In this document: positions 10,308-19,770 of the stretch, piece by piece
How the letters are laid out: each line of letters opens with the position of its first letter
Position numbering within the stretch: position 1 is the first letter of the stretch
DNA from: Syncephalis plumigaleata
Taxonomy: Eukaryota; Zoopagomycota; Zoopagomycetes; Zoopagales; Piptocephalidaceae
Direction of reading: 5' to 3'
Assembly: GCA_025201365.1 (NCBI GenBank)
Contig: JAIXMF010000150.1
Coordinates: 1 to 30,698 of the forward strand
Length of the DNA stretch: 30,698 nucleotides
Translations under genes and position numbers: made by a program
Notes under the pieces: generated by a model
The model's database searches: none
Told to the model about the DNA's origin: nothing
Seen by the model: only the letters and a program-made list of their open reading frames with translations

Positions 10308-13300
10308 CTATCATTCGATTAATGTGAGTTGTATTGCCATTGGTACTTCATTTCTTGTAAACGAGAATACTAGCTTACCTTCTATTATACACAAACATAT
10401 GTAATTAGTACTGGATGCATTACAATAATAGTGTCAACTTACAGGTCTCTATAAGTAAACATACGTGGATCGTGTGTCATATTGTTATTAGTATTTATAG
10501 ATTACGGACAGAATGGTAACTTACACGTGGCTATAGGTAAACATACGTGGATAGTGTGTCATATTGTGATTAGTACTCATAGGTTACGAACAGAATGGTA
10601 ACTTACAGGCTGTTTATACACCAGTATACGTGGACCGAATGTCATATTGTGATTAGTACCCAAAGAGTACGAACAGAATGGTAACTTACACGTGGCTATA
10701 GGTAAACATACGTGGACCGAATGTCATATTGTTATTAGTATTTATAGATTACGAACAGAATGGTAACTTACGCGTGGCTATAAGTAAACATACGTGGATC
10801 GTGTTTCATATTGTTATTAGTATCCATAGATTACGAACATAATAATGACTTACAGGCTGTTTATACATCAGTATACGTGGACCGAATGTCATATTGTTAT
10901 TAGTACCCAAAGAGTACGAATAAGATGGTAACTTACGGGATTCTATAGGTAAACATACGTGGACCGGATGTCATGTTGTGATTAGTACCCATAGATTACG
11001 AATATAATAATGACTTACAGGCTGTTTATACACCAGTATACGTGGATCGTGTGCCATATTGTGATTAGTACCCATAGAGTACGAACAGAATAATGACTTA
11101 CGGGTTTCTATAAGGAAGCATACGTGGATCGTGAGTCATGTTGTGATTAGTACCCATAGATTACGAATATAATAATGACTTACAGGCTGTTTATACATCA
11201 GTATACGTGGATCGTGTGTCATATTGTGATTAGTACCCATAGAGTACGAACAGAATAATGACTTACAGGCTGTTTATACATCAGTATACGTGGACCGAAT
11301 GTCATATTGTTATTAATACACATAGGTTACGAATAAGATGGTAACTTACGGGATTCTATAGGTAAACATACGTGGACCGGATGTCATATTGTGATTAGTA
11401 CATTCATAGATTACGAACAGAATGGTAACTTACAGGATTCTATAGGTAAACATACGTGGATTGTGTGTCATGTAGTGATTAGTATACATAGGTTACGAAC
11501 AGAATGGTAACCTACACGTCTCTATAGGTAAACATACGTGGATCAGGTGTCATATTACAGTTAATATTCCACGTATTACAACAATAGCAGTGTTAACTTA
11601 CGCGCTGTTTATACACGAGCATATGTGGATCGTGTGTCATATATGATTAGTACCCATAGATTACGAACAGAATGGTAACTTACAGGCTGTTTATACACCA
11701 GTATACGTGGGATCATATGCCGTATTGTGGTTAATACACATAGGTTACGAATAAGATGGTAACTTACAGGTGTCTATAGGTAGACATACGTGGATCGTGT
11801 GTCATACCGTGATTAGTACACATAGGTTACGAATATAATAATGACTTACGCCCTGTTATATACAAGCATACGTGGATCGAGTGTCATATATGATTAGTAT
11901 CCATAGAGTACGAATAAGATGGTAACTTACAGGTGTCTATAGGTAAACATACGTGGATCGTGTGTCATATTGTGATTAGTACATTCATAGATTACAAACA
12001 GAATGGTAACTTACTTTCTATCATAAAGAAATACATGCGAGTCATATGCCGTATTGTGATTAATACACATAGGTTACGAACAGAATAATGACTTACAAGT
12101 TTCTATAGGTAAACATACGTGGATCGTGTGTCATATTGTGATTAATACACGTAGGTTACGAACAGAATGGTAACTTACGGGTTTCTATAAGGAAACATAC
12201 GTGGATCGTGTGTCATATTGTTATTAGTATCCATAGATTACGGACAGAATGGTAACTTACACGTCTCTATAGGTAAACATACGTGGATCATGTGTCATAT
12301 TGTGATTAGTACCCATAGAGTACGAACAGAATGATAACTTACACGTGTCTATAGGTAAACATACGTGGGTAGCGTGCAATATTGTGATTAGTAACTAATA
12401 GGCTACGAACAAGATGGTAACTTACATGTGGCTATAGGTAAACATACGTGGATTGTGTGTCATATTGTTATTAGTACTCATAGATTACGGACATAATGAT
12501 GACTTACGTCCTATTTATACACAAACATAGGATGAGCCGAATGTCATATTATAATTAGTACCCATAGATTACGGACAGAATGGTAACTTACAACTTCCTA
12601 TAGGTAAACATATGCGGATCATGTGCCGTCTTATGATTAGTACCCATAAGTTATGGACAGAATGATAACTTACGAAATCCTATAGGTAAACATACGTGGA
12701 TCGTGTGCCATATAGTGATTAGTACACATATATTGCAAACAGAATGGTAACTTACGTCCTATTTATACACGAGTATAGGGTAAGCCGAATGACATATGCA
12801 ATTAGCACTTCAAGAACAACAACAACAACAACACAACTTACAGGCTGTTATTCGTAAGCATACGTGGATCGTGTGCCATATATATGATTAGTATTTCATT
12901 CATTATGGTCAGAATAATGACTTACAAACTATCATACAAAAATATATGTGCATCATGCCCATACTGTAGTTAGTACGTCATTCATTGCCGTTAGAACGGT
13001 AACTTACCCACTATCATAAGAGAACATAGGTAGATCATATACCGTAGCATAATTAGTACCTTATTCATTACAATCAGAATGGTAACTTACGCACTGTTAT
13101 CCACAAATGTATGGATATCATTTGCCACATTATCATTAGTACTCATTCATTATCATCAGTAATATTGACTTACATGCTGTTATAGACAAATATATGTGGA
13201 TTATGTGCCGATACTGTAGTTAGTACGTCATACATTACGATTGAAATGATAACCTACCTCCTATCATACACAAGCATACATGAATGATGAGTCATACTAT

Positions 13301-15946
13301 CATTAGTACCTCATAGGTTACAGCCAGAATGATAACTTACCATCTATCATACGGAAAGTCATGTGTCACGCTACAATTAGTACATTCATTCATTGCAGTC
13401 AGAATGATAACTTACATTCTATCATGCAAAAACATACGTGGATAATGTGCCACGTTAATTAGTACAGCATTCATTGCAATCAGGATGATTACTTACGAGC
13501 TATCATACAGGAAATCATGTGCCATAACGTAGTTAGTACTTCATTCATTACAATTGTAATGATTACTTACTATCTATCATACAAGAACATAAGGAATACA
13601 TATGCCACATTATACTTAGTACGCCATTCATTACGGTAAGAATGGTAACTTACAGTCTATCATACACAAACATACAGGATCATGTACCGTATCGTGATTA
13701 GTATCTCGTTCATTACAGTCAGAATGATAACTTACGTCCTATCATACAGGAACATACATGGACCATGTGCCGTACTGTTGTTAGCACATTCATTCATAGG
13801 TTACAACCATGATAGTAACTTACCCACTATCATACACAAGCAGACATGGATAATGAGCCACGTTGTTAGTAGTACATCAGGTATTATGGTCAGAATGATT
13901 ACTTACGGTCTATCATACGAGGACATAGACGGATCGTGTGCGATATCATAGTTAGTACATCCATTCATTACGACCATAATGATAACCTACACACTGTTAT
14001 AGACAAGCGTATGGATTGTGTGGCAAATTGTGGTTAGTACACCATAGCTTATAATTGGAATGATAACTTACACACTGTTATACCGGGACATATGTATGGA
14101 TCGTGTATCATATTGTGATTAGTACGCCCATAGATTACAATTAAGATGACAACTTACGGGCTATTATTCGTAAGCATACGTGGATCGTGTGCCATATATA
14201 TGATTAGTTTCTCTTTCATTACGGTCAGAATAATGACTCACTGGCTATTGTCCAAAAACATGTGGATCATGTCATATTATTGTTAGTGCATTCATAGATT
14301 GAAATCAGAGTGATGGCTTACATTCTATCATACGAAAATAAGTATTGATTATGGATCATATCGTAATCAGTATATCGCTCATTACTGCCAGAGTGATAGC
14401 TTACATTCTACCATATAGGGAAATGCGTGAATCATACGCCATAATGTGGTTAGTTTCTCTTTCATTACGGTCAGAATAATGACTCACTGGCTATTGTCCA
14501 AAAACATGTAGATCATGTCATATTATTGTTAGTGCATTCATAGATTGAAATCAGAGTGATGGCTTACATCCTATCATACATAGACATATTAGAATTAGTA
14601 CTTCATTCATTACGGCCAGAATGATTACTTACATCCTATCATATACGGAAATGCGTGAATCATACGCCATAGTATGGTTAGTATTGCATACGTTGCAGTC
14701 AGAACGATAACTTACGCGCTATTGTCCAAAAACATGTGTGATCGTGTGCCATGTTAGAATTAGTATTCCATAGATTGTAGCCAAGACGTTAACTTACAAT
14801 CTACCATACATAGACATATTAGAATTAGTGCTTCATTCCTTGCGGTTAGAATGATTACTTACATACTATCATACACAAACATACGTGGGTCATGTGCCAT
14901 TTTATAATTAGTACGCCATTCATTATGATCAGAAATGATAACTTACCCACTAGCATACACGACATATGTTAATTGTGTGCCACGTTGTAATTAGTACTTC
15001 ATTCACTACGGTCAGAATAGTAACCTACAAACTACCATAGAGGAATATACAGGACCATACGCCATAGCATGATTAATGCCTCATTTATTACGGTTAGAAT
15101 GGCAACTTACATCCTAGCATACAGGAGCATGGGTGGATCGTGTGTCATACTGTAGTTAGTACTCATTCATTGTAATCAGGATGATAACTTACATCCTATC
15201 ATACAGGAAACCATGTGCCATATCATAATTAGTATTTCGCTCATTACGGTCAGAAGGCTAACTTACCATCTACCAATACAGAGACATACGTGGATCATGT
15301 TCCATACTATAGTCAGTATCCCATTCATTACGGTCAAAATGATTACTTACAGGCTGATATACGGGGACGTATGTGGATCGTGTGTCATAGCGTGATTAGT
15401 ACATTCATTCATTACAATCACAATGATAACTTACGCACTGTGATGGACAAGTATATGGATTGTGTGACAGATTGTGATTAGTATTTAGTTTATTACGATC
15501 AGAATGATAACTTACATCCGCTTCAAATAGTAGTCACATATAATTTTGATTTACATTACTATTAGCATAGTACTTGTTATGGTCAATAGAGTAGCTTACG
15601 AACTATAGTTAGCAGATCAATATATGAAATAACCATTATGATATGATTAGCATAGTACTTGTTATGGCCAATACACTAGCTTACGGGCTATTATTAACAA
15701 ATCAATATGTAGAATAAACATTACAGTGTGATTAGTATGTCAGAACAACCATTAATATACATGAACTTACGAGCTATCGGTAATCATCGGTGGACAATGA
15801 AACAATAGACTACGATTAGTACATCAATTGATAGGGTCATGGCCAGACGTACCACGACGGACCAAGGCGGGATTAGCTTCAACGGCGACCAGACTGGTAG
15901 CAGCGACGACGGCGACGGCAATAGCGGTAAGGGCAAGGAGCCTCAT
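10302..15946 (-). CDS. Micro-exon gene: secreted 118-aa protein from 69 coding exons, most of them one codon long
   Basis: On the minus strand, 5.6 kb resolves into 68 consecutive introns of 61-85 nt, each bounded by AG and GT. Donors are mostly GTAAGT (some GTAAGC, GTAGGT, GTGAGT, GTACGT). A (T/C)TAAT branch-like site lies about 45 nt before most acceptors. The exons between them are 94 nt (signal peptide), 3, 3, 3, 5, then 34 of 3 nt, then 18 of 6 nt interleaved with 11 of 3 nt, and a 9-nt exon with TAA. Coding length is 357 nt (119 codons with stop), about 6% of the span. The single 5-nt exon exactly restores phase 0 after the phase-1 first exon, so every later micro-exon is one or two whole codons. 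None is a stop. The product would be a signal peptide, a dibasic site, an acidic segment with four Cys and three Trp, and a cationic Pro-rich tail. The family and function are not recognised. A non-coding satellite is the alternative, but phase, stops, promoter and leader argue against it. Confidence 0.85.
10379..12679 (-). CDS. Micro-exon gene exons 40-68: one- and two-codon exons, Pro/Arg/Lys-rich tail
   Basis: Lowest coordinate and minus-strand codons: 12674 GAT TTC; 12592 GAA GTT; 12508 GAC; 12426 CCA CAT; 12343 ACA CGT; 12261 AGA CGT; 12179 AAA CCC; 12097 AAA CTT; 12015 AAA; 11931 ACA CCT; 11850 GGC; 11768 ACA CCT; 11684 CCT; 11602 CGC; 11516 AGA CGT; 11434 AAT CCT; 11350 AAT CCC; 11267 CCT; 11184 CCT; 11102 AAA CCC; 11019 CCT; 10937 AAT CCC; 10854 CCT; 10772 CCA CGC; 10690 CCA CGT; 10607 CCT; 10525 CCA CGT; 10443 AGA CCT; 10379 AAG. 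Of residues 71-118, 18 are Pro and 15 are Arg or Lys. Arg runs at 79-81 and 93-95 are further possible Kex2 sites. The introns here are nearly identical to one another. Confidence 0.8.
12756..15437 (-). CDS. Micro-exon gene exons 6-39: 34 single-codon exons, Cys/Trp/Asp-rich segment
   Basis: Each exon is 3 nt and phase 0. Lowest coordinate and minus-strand codon: 15435 TGC; 15351 CCT; 15267 ATG; 15193 GAT; 15111 GAT; 15029 TTT; 14947 TGG; 14863 TAT; 14798 ATT; 14716 CGC; 14633 GAT; 14568 GAT; 14488 CCA; 14405 AAT; 14322 AAT; 14242 CCA; 14158 CCC; 14072 TGT; 13991 TGT; 13907 ACC; 13824 TGG; 13736 GAC; 13654 ACT; 13571 ATA; 13497 CTC; 13416 AAT; 13341 ATG; 13258 GAG; 13174 CAT; 13091 TGC; 13008 TGG; 12926 TTT; 12842 CCT; 12756 GAC. 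This part (residues 37-70) has four Cys (37, 54, 55, 66), enough for two disulfides, three Trp and many acidic residues. The flanking introns are moderately diverged from one another, and many end in GTATGATAG. Confidence 0.8.
14204..14567. repeat. Recent three-unit duplication inside the array
   Basis: About 118 bp at 14204-14321 recurs almost exactly at 14450-14567, 246 bp away, i.e. three units. The exons in the two blocks are AAT, AAT, CCA (19-21) and GAT, GAT, CCA (16-18). The blocks differ by the same first-base change in both leading codons. Confidence 0.85.
15516..15773 (-). CDS. Micro-exon gene exons 2-5 (3, 3, 3 and 5 nt), phase correction
   Basis: Exon 2 at 15773-15771 (CTC), exon 3 at 15687-15685 (CCC), exon 4 at 15602-15600 (TTC) and exon 5 at 15520-15516 (CGGAT). 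Read from the phase-1 end of exon 1 they give Ala, Pro, Leu, Pro, Asp, directly after the Arg-Arg site. Exon 5 is the only micro-exon whose length is not a multiple of three, and it brings the message to phase 0. Introns 1-4 are 79, 83, 82 and 79 nt and differ most from the rest of the array. Confidence 0.8.
15853..15946 (-). CDS. Micro-exon gene exon 1: signal peptide and dibasic site
   Basis: ATG at 15946-15944 in the context CAACATGAGG. It begins MRLLALTAIAVAVV and continues as a hydrophobic, Ala/Val-rich core of about 20 residues, with a likely signal-peptidase site after residue 24 (VEA). NPALV and then Arg-Arg at residues 30-31 follow, a Kex2-type processing site. The exon ends in phase 1 (last base G at 15853) before the donor GTACGT. 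Without splicing the frame would run only nine more codons to a TGA. Its GC content and codon choice are much higher than those of the array that follows. Confidence 0.85.
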
Positions 15947-15979
15947 GTTGATGTTGGCCTAGTGGAATCGATAGATAAG

Positions 15980-16052
15980 CTGAGTAGAACGAGAGTAGTA
16001 AGTGTAGAGCAGTGTAGAAGAGTGAGTGTAGAGTAGAGTAGAAGAGTAAGTA
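15980..16052 (-). promoter_or_regulatory. CT-rich 5' leader of the micro-exon gene
   Basis: On the minus strand the region between TATA box and ATG is built of CTCTACACT and TTCTACTCT-like units. Pyrimidine-rich leaders between TATA box and ATG are also seen for the small candidate gene at 18.2 kb. Confidence 0.5.
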
Positions 16053-16088
16053 TGAAGATAACAAGTTGAGTGTCTATCAACAGCGTCT

Positions 16089-16096
16089 TATTTATA
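16089..16096 (-). promoter_or_regulatory. TATA box of the micro-exon gene
   Basis: TATAAATA on the minus strand, 143 nt upstream of the ATG. A start site about 30 nt downstream would leave a leader of roughly 120 nt. Confidence 0.7.
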
Positions 16097-16104
16097 GCTG
16101 AGAT

Positions 16105-16347
16105 GATGCTAAACATCTAGATGGAAAGCATGATGATGATGGCTATCGTGGTGTCATTCATGCTCCACGCCAGTAATTCCCCTAAGCATCCACTCCACAT
16201 GCCGACATGTTGTAACGACACGAGATTATGCTAAACATCTAGATGGAAAGCATGATGATGATGGCTATCGTGGTGTCATTCATTATCCACGCCAGTAATT
16301 CCCCTAAGCATTCACTTCACATGCCGACATGTTGTAACAACACGAGA
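16105..16347. repeat. 122-bp direct tandem dimer upstream of the micro-exon gene
   Basis: Two copies (about 16105-16225 and 16227-16347) differ at only a few positions. Each contains the palindrome CATCTAGATG, GATGATGATGG and GCCGACATGTTG. The dimer lies 10-250 bp upstream of the TATA box, where upstream activating sequences would be expected. Confidence 0.85.
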
Positions 16348-18040
16348 TGACATTATAACGCTGCATTACACATCCTATTAGATTGATTTAGCTCTAAGAG
16401 GCCTTCTCTCCTTATTTCTCCATCCGGAATCTTTTGCACGAGACCTTGTAATTTAATTCTATGCTGCTACCCACTATTTCCTCCATACTCTCCACTCTCA
16501 TTTCTCTTTTACCTGCTATTTCCGAGGAGAAACATTCGCATTGGGATTATTTTGGTGGTGATGGTGTGATAGGAGTTGCCATTGTCCAAAAATAGCAGGA
16601 CTGGTATTCGGATAGGCTAGTTTTGAAAGAAGAAAACCGGAATGCACCAGCACCATGGCGTTTGTCCATATGTTTTGCCAACCCCATATGCGGGAACTGC
16701 ATGGCCATTTGCTGGTTAAGGATTAAGCAATTAACCTCAGTTCGAGTAGAACAGGTCAGTTCAACAGAACGTGTTACAGCCATTTCGTTTTGGAATAGAG
16801 GTCTGGGCTAAATCATTAGAATAGCCAATCATTTAATGAGGAGTGAAGTAACTGGTACATGCGACACATGGCACAAATGCAAGCATACAATAATGTATGA
16901 GTGTTCCACGATACCCGTTGCTTTCAAAGTAGTCGGATTGGTCAGTCCAATGTAAGCAAGCTGGAGAATATGAGCATTTGTCGAAGGAGGGAGTGTTTAC
17001 TTGCTTGGAATTATCGAATGCAACTATCATTAGTCTGGGAACTGATGTAGCTCGTTTACATCCACCTATTTGTTAGACATCATTCTTCCTGGTCAATAAA
17101 AGTACTCATTTCCATCTTCACTTGTTTTAACTCCTTAGTCGCACATTTCACTAACACTAGACATTATGCTATGCTCGGATTGTTATGCGTATTACATGCA
17201 TGTATAGTGAGGATAGTCGGCTGTTCGATGAAGTCGATTGAGAAGTAGATAGGTAAGGATAGGAAGCATGCCTGCCTAGTTGGACGGTGATGGCAAATCA
17301 AGTTGAGTAGCCGACATTGTGCTCTTTTAGCATAGAAATACGTGCGAATTACGAACAATACACGATAGCTTCCAATAATAGAGCGTGCATGTAATTATTA
17401 TTCTGACTTGATTGTCACATTCATACAAATGCCATCCATTAGCATGACATCTACATGACATGTTCATTTGTATGTCATCTATCATTGCTCATTCCATTGT
17501 CAGTTGACGTGATCGATACTGATTGCAATCTATCACGACATGTCATCGAATGATCCCACAACCATATGGACATATCAATAAAGCATGAGCATACTCAATG
17601 GTATCTATAATGCGATACGACATTCATCCTATGAATATGACCAATTATCATTATTAATTACGCTGTATAAACCAGCATACTTACGATCTAATAAATTCAT
17701 TCATTTATTTACATACACATGTAGTTTACTCTACCGACAACTTCCCTAATTGCTCATAGACTTGTGTAGCACATACTGAATCCTACTAGTATAATTACTA
17801 GCAATACTCAACGTTATACCATCGTCCTTTGTCACTTTTATCTGTTTATTGCTAAGCTATAGGCGGCATTATATCATTGCAGCAAAGTTACAATGGTATT
17901 AAATGATACGAATCTTACTGTATTGTATTGTCAATGACACTGCTTGTCACAATAGTTCATCCTTTCTATATGTATCTGAATAAACGGTTTCACTCTTGCG
18001 CAATAGATCCATGCTGCTAGTGCTACTAACATGCCACAAA
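16348..18040. other. Unassigned region
   Basis: No gene is recognised. Open frames of 60-80 codons exist on both strands near 16547-16811, 16833-17030 and 17164-17358. None resembles a known family and they overlap each other. 16380-16820 has more even base composition than its surroundings and could be a mobile-element remnant, but no terminal repeats or transposase motifs are seen. CATACAAATG near 17424 and CATTTGTATG near 17465 form a 10-bp inverted repeat. Confidence 0.4.
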
Positions 18041-18048
18041 TATAAAAA
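18041..18048 (+). promoter_or_regulatory. TATA box of a small plus-strand candidate gene
   Basis: TATAAAAA followed by a pyrimidine-rich leader of about 120 nt to the first ATG (18175), the same layout as the micro-exon gene promoter. Confidence 0.5.
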
Positions 18049-18199
18049 GACGCATATATTATCTTCACCTTCCAGTTCAATCGTCCCTATTACACTCTAC
18101 TCACATTACCTTATTGTATATCGCCTACACATTGTGCTCGAGCAAATCGAGCAACCATAGCTCCCACACTATCAATGAGAAAGTGTCCTACTACTTGTC

Positions 18200-18392
18200 A
18201 TGATCCCTTACGGTAAGTATACCTCATTACACTTTGATATTTATTACAATATACTAACTCATTATTCTACTAGATGCACGCATCAAAAAATATAAAGAGG
18301 ACATGCAAGTTAAAGGATTCGAGTATCATTTGTGGAATCGGGGTTATGGTTGCTCGTCTGGATTTCATTCAAATCACCAACTGCCTTCGTAG
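18200..18392 (+). CDS. Small two-exon candidate gene, function unknown
   Basis: A clear intron lies at 18213-18273 (GTAAGT ... TACTAAC ... ACTAG). Three readings compete. The ATG at 18200 spliced to exon 2 gives 43 residues with a protein-like segment (GFEYHLWNRGYGCSSGF), ending in TAG at 18390-18392. That same frame then stays open for about 52 more codons with a Cys- and Arg-rich composition. The first ATG (18175) gives only 19 residues. The ATG at 18274 gives an unspliced 76-codon frame ending at 18504. I cannot choose securely and do not recognise a family. Transcription is supported by the TATA box and intron. Confidence 0.4.
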
Positions 18393-18504
18393 TGGAACCG
18401 ATGTTCCAACACACCCTCATCCAAGTGTCGTTGCTTCCAATCATTCAAGACAAGGAGGACAAGGACATCAAGGAATCAAACAACAAATAACAATTCATCC
18501 GTGA

Positions 18505-18760
18505 TAGTTATCGCTATCTATACATCTAAATACCTGTAAGCGTTAACATAGCTATCATTTATTCGTAAAGACAAAAGATTAATAGTGCAAATTGGTTGGA
18601 AAAGGACTGTACTGAAATTGTTACAATGTAATGTGGTTGCTCCTATTGTACACGCAAGTAGTATAAGTATATATAGAATCATATACACTAGCATTCAATA
18701 GATGAATTAGTTTGACATAGACTTTATAATGTAACTATTAATAATAGTAGTAGTAGTAGC

Positions 18761-18804
<44 letters not shown>

Positions 18805-18877
18805 CAGTAGCAGTAGTAGTAATAATGGGACATGAATATTAGATAGTAATCAATATATGTATTAGAACAAATCATTC
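18505..18877. other. Intergenic with (TAG)n microsatellite
   Basis: Between the small candidate gene and the C1D stop codon. Positions 18742-18824 are an imperfect (TAG)n/(CAG) repeat of about 27 units. Nothing else is recognised. Confidence 0.8.
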
Positions 18878-19770
18878 TTATTTTTGAGTCTTCCTTGCTT
18901 TACGCTTGTTTGCTCCATTTTCTGTGTATGATCGTTACAATTAACAAGCTGTTCGTTTATAATTCATGTTAGCATAGCTTACTATTCTTCTTCTTTTGTT
19001 GTGTTGATTTACTCGTTTCACTATCAGTCGTTGAATCTTCATCTGTTTTTTGCTTCTTTGGATTTCTCCCTTCTACTGATTCATCCTGACCAGGTGTTGT
19101 CTCCTCATTACTCGCATCTTAATATTAATGATTATACTTAGTCTATTATTAAATACACTCATTAATCGATTAATAGTTACCTTTACTTTTCTCTACTAAT
19201 TGTGGTAGATTATGCTTAATAAATCGTGCAGCTGCCTCTTTATCAATAGTCATGGTGGCTATAATGGAGATAGTACACAATGTTAGAAATACTACTATCG
19301 CCTCCTTAATAATACTCTGTTTACTTACGTTTCGGTGGATTCTCCGTCTCTTGTATCTTTACAATATACGATCTAATACGATCCTAATAATAATAGTAAT
19401 AGTAATCAATCACGTATTAGTATCAAGTAATATGTACGATAATCACTACTATTATGTACCAATTCACGTTTTACTGAATGTTTCTCTGGTGCATCACCTT
19501 GCATCTTCAAGTAAACTAATATCAATATAGCAATTAGATTAAAATGGTTACATTATCTGCGGGATAGCAAGCGTACATACCCCAAAAGAGTGAATTAAGT
19601 GTATAGGCTAGCATAACCTGGAATTTAGCACGGTCTGAAGCTTGAAGTCGACCAGAAACCTCATTGTATGGTGTTTGCAACAATGCCGCTAATTGCTGTT
19701 GAATACTCTCAACAGTAGCAGACAAATCGTTGGCTGTCTTGACAAGTGGAGCTGTTGTTGCGTCCGACAT
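18878..19770 (-). CDS. C1D: C1D/Lrp1 (Rrp47) family exosome cofactor
   Basis: Six minus-strand exons: 19770-19581, 19515-19460, 19383-19329, 19258-19181, 19117-18983, 18921-18878. They join in phase to 185 residues. The Sas10/C1D domain occupies residues 1-125. Its hallmarks are LAYTLNSLFW, then YLKMQG across the first junction, VKRELDRIRSY, and DKEAAARFIKHNL. The C-terminal third is acidic and then Lys-rich (QKKKNK), typical of the RNA-binding tail of Lrp1 and C1D. In yeast Lrp1 stabilises Rrp6 and helps the nuclear exosome mature 3' ends of snRNAs, snoRNAs and 5.8S rRNA. The last intron (18982-18922) was placed because the unspliced frame would stop three codons later, whereas splicing extends the basic tail. 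Confidence 0.92.

Larger units (their letters stand above)
10379..15600. repeat. Tandem array of about 65 exon+intron units, period about 82 bp
   Basis: Each unit on the plus strand runs NNTAACTTAC, a 3-6 nt variable word, CTAT-like, a variable middle, then ATTAGTA. This is the complement of donor, exon, acceptor and branch site. The proximal ~2.3 kb (10379-12680) is highly homogeneous with two intron types, ending CCTATAG or TATAAACAG. The distal ~3 kb is diverged. Exon length plus intron length stays close to 82 because introns before 6-nt exons are mostly 76 nt and those before 3-nt exons mostly 79-81 nt. Confidence 0.9.

Noticed and set aside
13682-15481. Plus-strand open frames of 60-89 codons inside the array
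   Set aside because: They are antisense to the micro-exon chain, repeat the same intron-derived words, and lack plus-strand promoter or family similarity.
10379-15600. CRISPR-like array or plain minisatellite
   Set aside because: Spacing is regular, but the conserved part is diverged intron sequence and the variable part is only 3-6 nt. CRISPR repeats are near-identical with 25-40 nt spacers. Splice signals, phase and promoter fit a gene better.
15839-16064. Frames at 15839-16036 (+) and 16064-15879 (-)
   Set aside because: Both overlap the signal-peptide exon in other frames. The third minus-strand frame gives a textbook signal peptide with a good ATG context downstream of a TATA box.
16547-16811. 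Possible transposon ORF
   Set aside because: Two overlapping frames on opposite strands, no transposase or reverse-transcriptase motif, and no terminal repeats seen.
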